From JAWLBR01 sp041687495 (GTDB taxonomy: Bacteria; Bacillota; Limnochordia; DTU087; JAAYGB01), in contig JAWLBR010000107.1 of assembly GCA_041687495.1 (NCBI GenBank), forward strand, positions 1-9,011: a stretch of DNA of 9,011 nucleotides. Reading direction: 5' to 3'. Under the pieces are notes generated by a model, which saw only the letters and a list, made by a program, of their open reading frames with translations, searched no databases and was not told where the DNA came from. Positions 1 to 6,221 of this stretch are shown one piece after another. Positions within the stretch are counted from its first letter, which is position 1. Every line of letters begins with the position of its first letter. Position numbers and translations under genes: made by a program.

Positions 1-1
1 G

Positions 2-58
2 GATCGTGTTGAGCAAGTGAAGGACTCAGTTGCAGAACTGCTCTTGCGCCATGATTAA
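2..58 (+). CDS. C-terminal end of an unidentified rightward gene (partial)
   Basis: An open frame enters the window at its left edge and ends at a TAA at 56-58. The 18 visible residues (DRVEQVKDSVAELLLRHD) are charged and helix-like, as at the end of many soluble proteins. The frame is followed by a strong hairpin (109-146), which fits the end of a transcription unit. The fragment is too short to assign a family, and the frame could be open by chance. Confidence 0.45.
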   Translation, partial: DRVEQVKDSVAELLLRHD

Positions 59-108
59 GCCAACCACCACTGCCTAACACTGCAGTAGACGTCTATCGCG
101 AGCAATCG

Positions 109-146
109 CAGAAAGGCCCCGGAGAACAAAGTCCGGGGCCTTTCTG
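109..146. terminator. Bidirectional hairpin terminator between convergent genes
   Basis: A perfect 15-bp stem (109-123 with 132-146) encloses an 8-base loop. The arms begin AGAAAGG and end CCTTTCT, so both strands carry a U-rich 3' arm. A short pyrimidine stretch (CTTTCC) follows on the plus strand. It lies between the stop of the rightward partial gene at 58 and the leftward rsgA stop at 185, the usual place for a shared terminator. Confidence 0.8.
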
Positions 147-184
147 CGTCTTTCCACTCCCGCACCGGTGACATTGACGGGAGA

Positions 185-1297
185 TTATCTCTTCTTTCGA
201 CTTCTACTACTCTGTGTGATCTTCTTCCATTTCGCCCTTTCGATATTAGTGGCTTTCTGGCTTTGCCGCGCTTGGAGATAGGCGAGCTCTTTCTGCAGCT
301 TACGATAGCTATCTAGTCTCTTGCGGTCGAGCTCACCATCTGCTATTGCCTGCTTTACTGCACACCGGGGCTCCGTATCATGCTTACAATCCGAAAAAGC
401 ACACCTGCTGGCCAACGCTTCAATATCTCCAAAGGTACCTACCACACCTTGCCCAGACTCTTCAGCCCACAGCTGCAACTCTCGCATTCCCGGGGTGTCA
501 ATGACTACGCCCCCGTCAGGCAGCACAATCAACTCCCGATGTGTGGTCGTGTGGCGCCCTTTATCATCCCCGGTCCTAATCTCCTGTACCTCCAGCACCT
601 GATGACCGACCAGGTAGTTAATCAGCGTAGACTTACCCACTCCGGAAGAGCCAAGTAGGGCCACACTCTGTCCAGGCTGCAGGTACGACTTGAGTTGTTC
701 CAGACCCGTTCCCAGTTGGCTGCTGACGGCATGAACCGGCACTCCCACCGCCGCTGCTTCCACCAACCTAATCTTTTCGTCCAGCTCTTCGGCACTAACT
801 AGGTCAGATTTGCTCAGCACAATCACTGGATTAGCGCCGCTGTCCCACGCTCGAATCAAGTACCGTTCGATCCGCCGCGGCTCAAGATCGTTGTTCAAGG
901 AGGTCACCAAGAACACTGTGTCTACGTTAGCAGCTACTACCTGCTCCTCGGTGTTGGGCCCTGCTGCCTTTCGAGAGAACTTGCTGAACCTAGGCAGCAC
1001 TCGATGGATAGTGGCCCTATCTTCACCATCCCTGATTCCCAAGACCACCCAGTCACCTACAACTGGAAAGTCCTGCCGTGAGACGGCCTCATGGCGAAAC
1101 TTGCCTGAGACTTCGCCGAGAAGCTCGCCTTGGGCGCTGTAGATCAGATATAGATGAGTGTGCTCACGGGCGATGCGCCCCACCTCATACCCATGATCGT
1201 GATCAGAAGCAAAGTGAGGTTCCAGACTGGCCCTCCACCCCAGGTCTCTCAGGCGGTCTACGCGTGTTAGCTTTGCTCTAGTGTCTACTGTACTCAT
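185..1297 (-). CDS. rsgA: Ribosome small-subunit-dependent GTPase RsgA (YjeQ/YloQ family)
   Basis: This is a 370-residue GTPase that in the known family binds the 30S subunit, helps its late maturation and releases on GTP hydrolysis; it acts in the cytoplasm. The G motifs are in the circularly permuted order typical of the family: G4-like SKSD (162-165), then P-loop GSSGVGKS (216-223), a GRHTTTH segment (247-253) and DTPG (267-270). A C-terminal zinc-binding module follows with Cys299, Cys304, His306 and Cys312. Residues about 35-115 match the N-terminal OB-fold region, and the tail after 345 is strongly basic, as expected for rRNA contact. The protein is at the long end of the family range. 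The ATG overlaps the TGA of the upstream acetyltransferase gene as ATGA, with a GAGG site 7 bases upstream, so translation is probably coupled. G4 has Ser for the usual Asn. The family call is firm. Confidence 0.96.
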   Translation of the reverse strand: MSTVDTRAKLTRVDRLRDLGWRASLEPHFASDHDHGYEVGRIAREHTHLYLIYSAQGELLGEVSGKFRHEAVSRQDFPVVGDWVVLGIRDGEDRATIHRVLPRFSKFSRKAAGPNTEEQVVAANVDTVFLVTSLNNDLEPRRIERYLIRAWDSGANPVIVLSKSDLVSAEELDEKIRLVEAAAVGVPVHAVSSQLGTGLEQLKSYLQPGQSVALLGSSGVGKSTLINYLVGHQVLEVQEIRTGDDKGRHTTTHRELIVLPDGGVVIDTPGMRELQLWAEESGQGVVGTFGDIEALASRCAFSDCKHDTEPRCAVKQAIADGELDRKRLDSYRKLQKELAYLQARQSQKATNIERAKWKKITQSSRSRKKR

Positions 1298-2526
1298 AGC
1301 AATTCCTCACTCATCTCAAGATCCCAAACGCATGGATGCTCCACCGGAAACAGAACAGTGAACAAATGGGCCAGTTCATCGTTTTCCACCGTTACCTCGG
1401 CAAGATGGTCCTGTAGGGACTTGTAACCGGTAATCATCTGCGTCAAAACTGGACCTGGGATCCAAACCTGCTGAGCTTGCTCACTGGGCTCCTTGGTCAC
1501 CCTCACCTGTCCGCGGCTGATCTCAAGCCCAGCCGACCCGACTTCAGATTTGATGGCGTAAAGCCCTGAGTGGGTGGATCGGCCCGCGTTCGCCAGCCGT
1601 CTTGTCATAGCGCTTGACAAAGCCTCCAAGGTGTTGGCCAAATCGACAATTCGCACCATTCCTGCCCAAGTCCCCGGGAATATTTCATTGGTGCAGGCGA
1701 TTCGAGCCCCCTTGCGGTACAGGTACTGAGCCAGGGGGCTGCTGACTGGTCCCTGCAAGCCAATGGTGCCGACCTGGGTAGCTTGGCTTTGTTGGTACAA
1801 GTACGCTGCCATGGTCTGACACGCGTCCTCGCTGTCCGCCCCGGCCTCGCGCACCGTGATTTCCGAATCGGATTTGGTCACCCACAGATATCCCCTAATG
1901 ACTGCATCTTCATCCCGCAGTACCGTCCACTGATGGGAACCGAAGTTAGTCGTCTGGAGCCGATACTTCCAATAATCCAGGGAACGCACCATGGTTCCAG
2001 AGTTGTCCCGAGAGCAATCGGCGTAGATCCTATCGACTTCAGGCAGATCACTAGCCGTCATCCCTTCAATCCGGTGCAGCAGCTTCTGGCCCGCCAGCAG
2101 TTCAGAGGCTACAGTAACGTAGCTATACTGGTGAAACGGGAGCGCATACTCAAACCCAAACTGCTGGTAGAAGTCCGGAATACCATATAGCCAGCCCAAA
2201 GCTATGCCTTCTTGCCTCATATACTCGATCCAGTACCTCATAAGCGACGCGGCTAAGCCACGTTTGCGGAAATCCGGATGCGTCCCCACCGCCTCAATCT
2301 CTCCGGCTCTAACTTGGCTACCGCCAAGTCTCACCGTGTGGGGAAGCAGGCCGGCAAAAGAAACGATCTGTCCATCTTCCTCGATATAGGCAAAGTTCTC
2401 CGGACGCTGAAATGGAGGATGGAAAATCAGTCTTTCCAGTACCTCAACAGCATCGGGAAACACGACTTTAACAAATTCCATTACTCGATCATGATCGTCT
2501 AGACTCATGTGTTTAATCTGATTCAA
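1294..2526 (-). CDS. Eis-like GNAT-family N-acetyltransferase
   Basis: This 410-residue protein has the build of the Eis group: two tandem GNAT folds and a C-terminal SCP2-like domain. The first GNAT domain (about 1-145) contains the acetyl-CoA pyrophosphate loop in EAVGTHPDFRKRGLA (78-92, core R87-K-R-G90-L-A), followed by a helix and the family segment YGIPDFYQQFGFEYA (114-128). The second, degenerate GNAT region spans about 150-285 and the C-terminal domain about 290-410. Eis proteins use acetyl-CoA to acetylate amines, including aminoglycosides and protein lysines in characterised members; the substrate here is unknown. The start is taken as TTG at 2526 because an AGGAGG site sits 8 bases upstream; the in-frame ATG at 2508 would be 26 bases from it. 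The gene is first of a pair with rsgA (4-base overlap) and lies behind a long structured leader and terminator, so it may be conditionally expressed. Confidence 0.88.
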   Translation of the reverse strand: MNQIKHMSLDDHDRVMEFVKVVFPDAVEVLERLIFHPPFQRPENFAYIEEDGQIVSFAGLLPHTVRLGGSQVRAGEIEAVGTHPDFRKRGLAASLMRYWIEYMRQEGIALGWLYGIPDFYQQFGFEYALPFHQYSYVTVASELLAGQKLLHRIEGMTASDLPEVDRIYADCSRDNSGTMVRSLDYWKYRLQTTNFGSHQWTVLRDEDAVIRGYLWVTKSDSEITVREAGADSEDACQTMAAYLYQQSQATQVGTIGLQGPVSSPLAQYLYRKGARIACTNEIFPGTWAGMVRIVDLANTLEALSSAMTRRLANAGRSTHSGLYAIKSEVGSAGLEISRGQVRVTKEPSEQAQQVWIPGPVLTQMITGYKSLQDHLAEVTVENDELAHLFTVLFPVEHPCVWDLEMSEELL

Positions 2527-2534
2527 CGCTGATG

Positions 2535-2540
2535 CCTCCT
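2535..2540 (-). promoter_or_regulatory. Ribosome binding site that fixes a TTG start
   Basis: Read on the minus strand, the site is a perfect AGGAGG at 2540-2535, followed by 8 bases and then TTG at 2526-2524. The spacing is ideal for TTG and too long (26 bases) for the first in-frame ATG at 2508. It supports the non-ATG start of the acetyltransferase. Confidence 0.8.
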
Positions 2541-2579
2541 AAGCTTAATCTCGCTGGGGGCATCTGCGACTGCATACGA

Positions 2580-2663
2580 TCAGCCGGAGAAGCCACCAGA
2601 CTCTTGAACGTTCATCGGTGTGCATTGAAAAGCTCTCTTCACAATCTTGACAGTGCTTGTCAT
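2580..2663 (-). CDS. Small ORF (27 codons) upstream of the acetyltransferase, unknown function
   Basis: The frame starts at ATG 2663-2661 and ends at TGA 2582-2580. A strong AAGGAG site at 2678-2673 lies 9 bases before the ATG, as good a ribosome site as those of the large genes here. The product begins MTSTVKIVKRAFQCT and ends with a Gly/Ser-rich tail (ESGGFSG); it has one Cys and no membrane segment or signal peptide. It begins about 30 bases after the leader terminator and ends 53 bases before the acetyltransferase start, so it would be made only by transcripts that pass the terminator. It could be a small functional protein, a leader peptide tuning the downstream gene, or a decayed remnant. 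I recognise no family. Confidence 0.45.
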   Translation of the reverse strand: MTSTVKIVKRAFQCTPMNVQESGGFSG

Positions 2664-2685
2664 CTCACATCACTCCTTCTCTAGA

Positions 2686-2730
2686 TCAACAAAAGGGCTG
2701 TGGATGAACTACCGCTCATCCACAGCCCTT
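2686..2730 (-). terminator. Intrinsic terminator in the leader of the acetyltransferase-rsgA operon
   Basis: A perfect 15-bp stem (2693-2707 with 2716-2730) closes an 8-base loop. On the minus strand the stem is followed by TTTTGTTG, a proper U-tail; on the plus strand it is followed by AATCGC, with no U-tail. The terminator is therefore leftward. No sizeable gene lies upstream of it on that strand, only the leader that starts at the promoter near 3132-3103. It either ends a free-standing small RNA or acts as an attenuator for the genes downstream. Confidence 0.8.
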
Positions 2731-3096
2731 AATCGCAACCACAACTACAGTTACTCCGCAATGCAAGACATGGCAGAGCCGCTGCAAACGTGATGACAGA
2801 TACGCTGAGTTCCTGACTCCATCGCCAGCGAACCAACGGGTATGGACTGAGTAGACTAGCCGGTGTTCTAGCAACTAAAGTACGTTATGTCTCCACAGCA
2901 ACCCGCTCGAAACAGCCTTGCAGTTGAGTACAGCAAATAAGCCCAAAACCGCGCCCTACATAAAGCACGGATCGGCAAATCGCGCTACCCCATTGCCCGC
3001 CGTTTTTCACTGGCATCACTGTATTGACACAACTACTCTAACGTTACTGGAATAGAACACCTGCAGTCATACAACTCCACTCCTGTCTGTCACTTC
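2693..3096 (-). ncRNA. Candidate structured leader RNA or small RNA, class unknown
   Basis: This region has no large gene but folds strongly as minus-strand RNA. A long irregular stem pairs 3068-3026 with 2891-2854, including GGUGUUCU with AGAACACC and AGUAAC with GUUGCU. Within it lie a stem pairing 3022-3012 with 2904-2895, an 8-bp hairpin (2970-2963 with 2956-2949, loop UAUGUA) and a hairpin pairing GGCAA with UUGCC (2997-2993 with 2978-2974). Downstream, 2846-2818 forms a hairpin capped by a UUCG tetraloop. Many pairs are G-U, which become A-C mismatches on the plus strand, so the fold belongs to the leftward transcript. It is bounded by a consensus promoter and an intrinsic terminator. 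I found no T-box sequence, RNase P or tmRNA signature. It may be a cis-acting attenuator or an independent RNA. The pairings were made by eye and no energy was computed. Confidence 0.5.
3044..3070 (-). CDS. Possible 8-codon leader peptide (uORF)
   Basis: An ATG at 3070-3068 opens a frame encoding MTAGVLFQ and stops at TAA 3046-3044. An AGGAG site at 3084-3080 lies 9 bases upstream, and the ATG is about 26 bases after the predicted transcription start near 3096. The coding bases coincide with the 5' arm of the long leader stem, so a ribosome on this ORF would prevent that stem from forming. Such short frames arise by chance, so the call rests on position and ribosome site only. Confidence 0.3.
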   Translation of the reverse strand: MTAGVLFQ

Positions 3097-3102
3097 GCAA
3101 CA

Positions 3103-3132
3103 ACTATATCACGCACTGCCAAATCCTGTCAA
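3103..3132 (-). promoter_or_regulatory. Sigma-A-type promoter for the leader-acetyltransferase-rsgA operon
   Basis: On the minus strand a perfect TTGACA (3132-3127) is followed after 18 bases by TATAGT (3108-3103). The predicted start of transcription is near 3096. It points leftward, away from the importer promoter whose -35 box is about 53 bases away. Confidence 0.75.
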
Positions 3133-3184
3133 CCCCAAAATCGACCAGACTTTTCGACGAATATCGTTCGGAGCGGGTCTTGCT

Positions 3185-3213
3185 TTGTGAAAATTATGTT
3201 ACTTATGTATAAA
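3185..3213 (+). promoter_or_regulatory. Sigma-A-type promoter of the ABC importer operon
   Basis: TTGTGA (3185-3190) and TATAAA (3208-3213) are separated by 17 bases, with AT-rich DNA around the -10 box. Transcription should start near 3220, leaving a 5' leader of about 165 bases before the binding-protein gene. This is the only good rightward promoter I see in the divergent region. Confidence 0.7.
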
Positions 3214-3231
3214 AGCCGCGATGGAACCTTT

Positions 3232-3249
3232 GTTACAAACCCGTTACAA
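3232..3249 (+). repeat. Tandem GTTACAA repeat just downstream of the importer promoter, possible operator
   Basis: GTTACAA occurs at 3232-3238 and again at 3243-3249, a period of 11 bases, about one helical turn. The first copy sits in TTTGTTACAAA, which has inverted TTTG/CAAA ends. The pair lies at roughly +12 to +30 of the importer promoter, where a repressor could block transcription. No regulator gene is in the window, so the role is inferred. Confidence 0.35.
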
Positions 3250-3384
3250 TTGGGCTAGCTAGAGTTATCTCCGTCATCAAAGCCACTTGACCAGTCCGAT
3301 TGAACATGAGGCAGATCATAACAGTCATTGTCGTAATCAATTGTCTTTTGTCATTATCCATCCGAAGAGGAGGCCCTTTTTTTC

Positions 3385-5127
3385 ATGAGACGTTCCTATT
3401 TCATTGTTGCCGCTGTCGTTGCAGTGATTGCCATTGGGCTAGTCACCGGCCTGTTTGAGGGCAACTCCGGAGGCCTGGAAAGCCCACCTTCCGGGCGCCT
3501 AAAACGTGAAGAAACGCTTTACAAGGCTGGTCACCAGTTTGGCCCGCCAACGAGTTTCAGTCCATTTAATACGAATGCCGCCTGGCCAACTAACAGTGAA
3601 GAGGTTCTGTACGAGACTCTCTTCGGTTACAGTCTGGTCTCAGGCCAACTGGAGCCCATCCTCGGTAAAAGCCTCGAGTGGACTGATGGTTCAACCTTGA
3701 CCATCACGCTCCAACCTGATACCAAGTGGCAGGATGGAACTCCTTTGACTACAGAGGACGTTATCTACACCTTCGAACTTGGTAAGAAGTACGCCGTTAG
3801 GTACAGCCCGGTTTGGAACTATATCGCTGATCTGAAGGCAGTTGATGATCGCACTATCGAGATCACTCTAAACCCAGACGACCCGCATAAGGCCATGCTG
3901 GAAGACTATATGGGCACTATTCGCATCGTGCCAAAGCACATCTGGTCTCAGGTTGAGGCAAAGGATGGCACCGTATTGAGGCATGCCAATACCGAGCCGG
4001 TGGGTTCTGGCCCATACAAGCTCTCCTTCTTCTCTCCCCAGCAGATTGTACTGGAGCGGGACGAGAACTACTGGGGAATTCCGATTTACGGAACGCCTGG
4101 GCCTAAGAACATTGTTCACCCCATCTTTAAGAGTAACGACGCTGCAAACCTAGCCCTGGAGAAGGGCCAGATTGACTGGTCGCAATCCTTCGTTCCAGAA
4201 ATCTGGAAGATGTGGGAGAAGAACCTGCCAGTTGGTACCTGGTACGATGAGCAGCCCTACCACATGCCGGCTTCGATTCCGACCTTGTGGATCAACGTCA
4301 ACAAGCACCCGTTGAATTTGCCAGAGGTGCGTAGAGCCTTGGCCCACGCCATCGACTATGCGAAAATCGCCGAAACGGCCGTTTCCCGCTACTCGATTCC
4401 GGCCAAGTCCAGCTTGATTATCCCTGAGGGTGTTCCTGAGGCCAAGTACTATAGTGAAGAAGACGTTAAGAATTACGGATGGGAGTACAACCCGGAGAAG
4501 GCAGTCCAAATTCTCGAGCAGGAACTGGGTGCCAAGAGAGGCAAAGACGGCATCTATGTCCTACCTGACGGTACCCGCCTTGGCACCTTCTATGTCGAGG
4601 CGCCATATGGCTGGACTGACTGGATGACCACATTGGAGGTAGTAGCATCTGGCGCCCGTGCTATTGGTATCGATGTGCAGACTAAGTTTCCTGAGACCCC
4701 GGTCTGGGCCGATCACCGTGACTCTGGCAGCTTTGACCTGCTTATGGATACTCCCGCAGGTGGTCAGTCACCGGCTCAACCGTGGATGCGGATTCGCGAC
4801 CTGATGGATGGCCGTGATGTACCGGCAGCTGGCGAGGGTACAGCGTACCGCAACTTCGGACGCTATGAGAACCCGAAGGTAGGTGAACTGCTGGATCAAG
4901 CCGCAGCCACAACCGATGAAGCCAAGCTGACCGAGATTTACCAAGAGCTCAACCGGATTTTCATGCAGGACGCACCAGCAATTCCGCTGCAGTACCGGGC
5001 GTGGGAGTTCTATGAGTTCAACGAGAAGCACTGGACCGGCTTTGCAACGGCAGATAACCCAGTGGCTCCTCCGCAGCACAACTTTGCCGGAGTCAGAGTC
5101 TACTTCAACCTTGAACCGCTAAGATAA
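3385..5127 (+). CDS. ABC importer substrate-binding protein, SBP family 5 (peptide/oligosaccharide type)
   Basis: This 580-residue extracytoplasmic receptor captures the solute and delivers it to the membrane channel encoded downstream. Residues 5-24 form a hydrophobic N-terminal segment after MRRS; a Gly/Ser/Pro-rich linker (25-43) precedes the globular domain. Family hallmarks are the FNP-like start (SPFNTNAAW, 59-67), LQPDTKWQDGTPLTTEDVIYTFE (109-131), GSGPYKL (207-213), EVRRALAHAIDY (314-325) and a C-terminal NRIFMQDAPAIPL (523-535). There is no lipobox and no Cys in the whole protein, so it is not a lipoprotein; it is either signal-cleaved or held by an uncleaved N-terminal anchor. Segments such as APYGWTDWM (406-414) resemble binding proteins of thermophile oligosaccharide importers more than classical OppA/DppA, but the substrate is unproven. 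An AGGAGG site (3368-3373) lies 11 bases before the ATG, across a 7-T run. Confidence 0.93.
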   Translation: MRRSYFIVAAVVAVIAIGLVTGLFEGNSGGLESPPSGRLKREETLYKAGHQFGPPTSFSPFNTNAAWPTNSEEVLYETLFGYSLVSGQLEPILGKSLEWTDGSTLTITLQPDTKWQDGTPLTTEDVIYTFELGKKYAVRYSPVWNYIADLKAVDDRTIEITLNPDDPHKAMLEDYMGTIRIVPKHIWSQVEAKDGTVLRHANTEPVGSGPYKLSFFSPQQIVLERDENYWGIPIYGTPGPKNIVHPIFKSNDAANLALEKGQIDWSQSFVPEIWKMWEKNLPVGTWYDEQPYHMPASIPTLWINVNKHPLNLPEVRRALAHAIDYAKIAETAVSRYSIPAKSSLIIPEGVPEAKYYSEEDVKNYGWEYNPEKAVQILEQELGAKRGKDGIYVLPDGTRLGTFYVEAPYGWTDWMTTLEVVASGARAIGIDVQTKFPETPVWADHRDSGSFDLLMDTPAGGQSPAQPWMRIRDLMDGRDVPAAGEGTAYRNFGRYENPKVGELLDQAAATTDEAKLTEIYQELNRIFMQDAPAIPLQYRAWEFYEFNEKHWTGFATADNPVAPPQHNFAGVRVYFNLEPLR

Positions 5128-5145
5128 GTAAGCAATGGCGCCAGC

Positions 5146-5171
5146 GGCTGGGGAAGGCACCTTCCCCAGCC
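5146..5171 (+). repeat. GC-rich hairpin between the binding-protein and permease genes
   Basis: Two perfect 12-base arms (5146-5157 and 5160-5171) are separated by two bases, giving a 10-11 bp stem with a small loop in the mRNA. No U-run follows (CTCAAAATCC), so it is not a standard terminator. It lies 18 bases after the binding-protein stop. In many importer operons such hairpins protect the upstream message or reduce read-through, so that the receptor is made in excess; that role is inferred here. Confidence 0.65.
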
Positions 5172-5200
5172 CTCAAAATCCACAATATGGGTGTGAGAAC

Positions 5201-6220
5201 ATGCTAAAGAGCGGATTTCGCAAATACCTGGCCAAGAAGATTGCCTGGTACAGCTTGGCTTTAATCATTGCCATCGCCCTAAACTTCTTCTTGCCCCGCC
5301 TAATTCCCGGTAACCCGGTGCAGAGCATGCTGCATCAGATGACCCAGGGAGGCGGCGTAGCCAGCGATGCCATGGAGCGCCTGTACACGACCTATATGGA
5401 GGAGTTTGGGCTCAACAAGCCCATATATCGCCAGTTCATCGACTACTTCGTCAACGTGTTTACCGGCGATCTGGGCACTTCATTCATGCTCTATCCGGGC
5501 AAAGTTGCCAATCTGATTGGCGAAGCTCTACCTTGGACACTGGCCATTCAGATTCCGGCGATCCTGATCGGTTGGTTAATTGGAAACGTTTTGGGAGCGA
5601 TGGCTTCATACAAAGGTGGGAGATTTGACAGCACAGTCTTTACTACGGCACTAGTATTTTCCAACATTCCGTACTACTGCCTTGCTATTCTCCTAGTGTA
5701 TCTATTTGGAGTACAGCTGAACCTGTTCCCCATCGCGGGTGGGCACAGCTTAGGGATGTTCCCGGGATTGTATTTTGACTTCGTCGTTGATGCCATCTAC
5801 CACTGGATGCTGCCGTTCCTTTCTATGATCTTGGTAGCCATCGGCGGACAAGCCATCGGGATGAGAGAAATGTCCATCTACGAGCTGACATCTGACTATG
5901 TAAACTATTCCAAGGCGCTTGGACTCAGGGACAAGAAGGTCGTGCGGTACGTGTTCCGCAACGCGATGCTGCCACAAATCACTGGCCTGGCACTATCCTT
6001 TGGGACCATGGTCGGTGGAGCATTGGTGACCGAGTCGGTGTTCTCGTACCCTGGCATGGGAAGCCTACTCTTTTCGGCAATCCGCCAGAACGACTACCCG
6101 GTCATTCAAGGCGTGACCTTGATCATTACAGTTACAGTCCTGATGGCTAACTTCCTGGTGGACGTTGCCTACGGATTTATCGACCCTCGAGTCCGAGCTG
6201 CGCAGTTAGGAGAACGATAA
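5201..6220 (+). CDS. ABC importer permease 1 (DppB/OppB type)
   Basis: This 339-residue integral membrane protein is one half of the transport channel. The first membrane helix (about 14-32) is followed by the family segment PRLIPGNPV (32-40), a long external loop ending with LNKPIYRQFIDYFVNVFTGDLGTSF (71-95), and helices near 108-135, 145-175, 195-222, 260-280 and 303-325. The cytoplasmic EAA loop that docks on the ATPases is YVNYSKALGLRDKKVVRYVFRNAMLP in outline (233-258, core K238-A-L-G-L). I place the start at ATG 5201, giving the usual OppB N-terminus (MLKSGFRKYLAKK). An in-frame ATG at 5135 would add 22 residues encoded through the intergenic hairpin and lacks a ribosome site. The site before 5201 (GGTGTGAG) is itself weak, so this gene may be translated less than its neighbours. 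Confidence 0.93.
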   Translation: MLKSGFRKYLAKKIAWYSLALIIAIALNFFLPRLIPGNPVQSMLHQMTQGGGVASDAMERLYTTYMEEFGLNKPIYRQFIDYFVNVFTGDLGTSFMLYPGKVANLIGEALPWTLAIQIPAILIGWLIGNVLGAMASYKGGRFDSTVFTTALVFSNIPYYCLAILLVYLFGVQLNLFPIAGGHSLGMFPGLYFDFVVDAIYHWMLPFLSMILVAIGGQAIGMREMSIYELTSDYVNYSKALGLRDKKVVRYVFRNAMLPQITGLALSFGTMVGGALVTESVFSYPGMGSLLFSAIRQNDYPVIQGVTLIITVTVLMANFLVDVAYGFIDPRVRAAQLGER

Positions 6221-6221
6221 C

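Noticed and set aside
2701..2724. Two TCATCCACA-like sequences in opposite orientation resembling DnaA boxes
   Set aside because: They are the two arms of the terminator stem, each with a mismatch to TTATCCACA. There is no AT-rich unwinding region, no box cluster and no dnaA/dnaN nearby, so an origin is not supported.
3021..3055. Second rightward promoter from TTGACA at 3025-3030
   Set aside because: No acceptable -10 hexamer lies 16-19 bases downstream; the sequence there is CTGGAATAG.
2854..3068. Terminal inverted repeats of a small mobile element (MITE)
   Set aside because: The paired arms could suggest this, but no flanking target duplication is visible, the pairing continues inward with G-U pairs typical of RNA, and the arms have unequal internal loops.
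2731..3096. T-box, cobalamin riboswitch, RNase P RNA or tmRNA in the leader
   Set aside because: The T-box antiterminator sequence, the RNase P GAGGAAAGTCC-type core and a tmRNA tag frame are absent. A loose GCCAGTGAAAAACGG similarity to a cobalamin element lacks the other conserved blocks.
3153..3170. ACGA-ATA-TCGT inverted repeat between the divergent promoters
   Set aside because: Only four perfect base pairs per arm, with an offset beyond; too short to call an operator by itself.
3306..3436. Rightward ATG frame in the importer leader starting MRQIITVIVVINC
   Set aside because: Its start has no ribosome site and it runs out of frame into the binding-protein gene, becoming a Cys/His-rich non-protein-like sequence.
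5135..5200. Upstream start for permease 1 adding 22 residues
   Set aside because: No ribosome site precedes it, the added segment is coded by the intergenic hairpin, and the family N-terminus begins at 5201.
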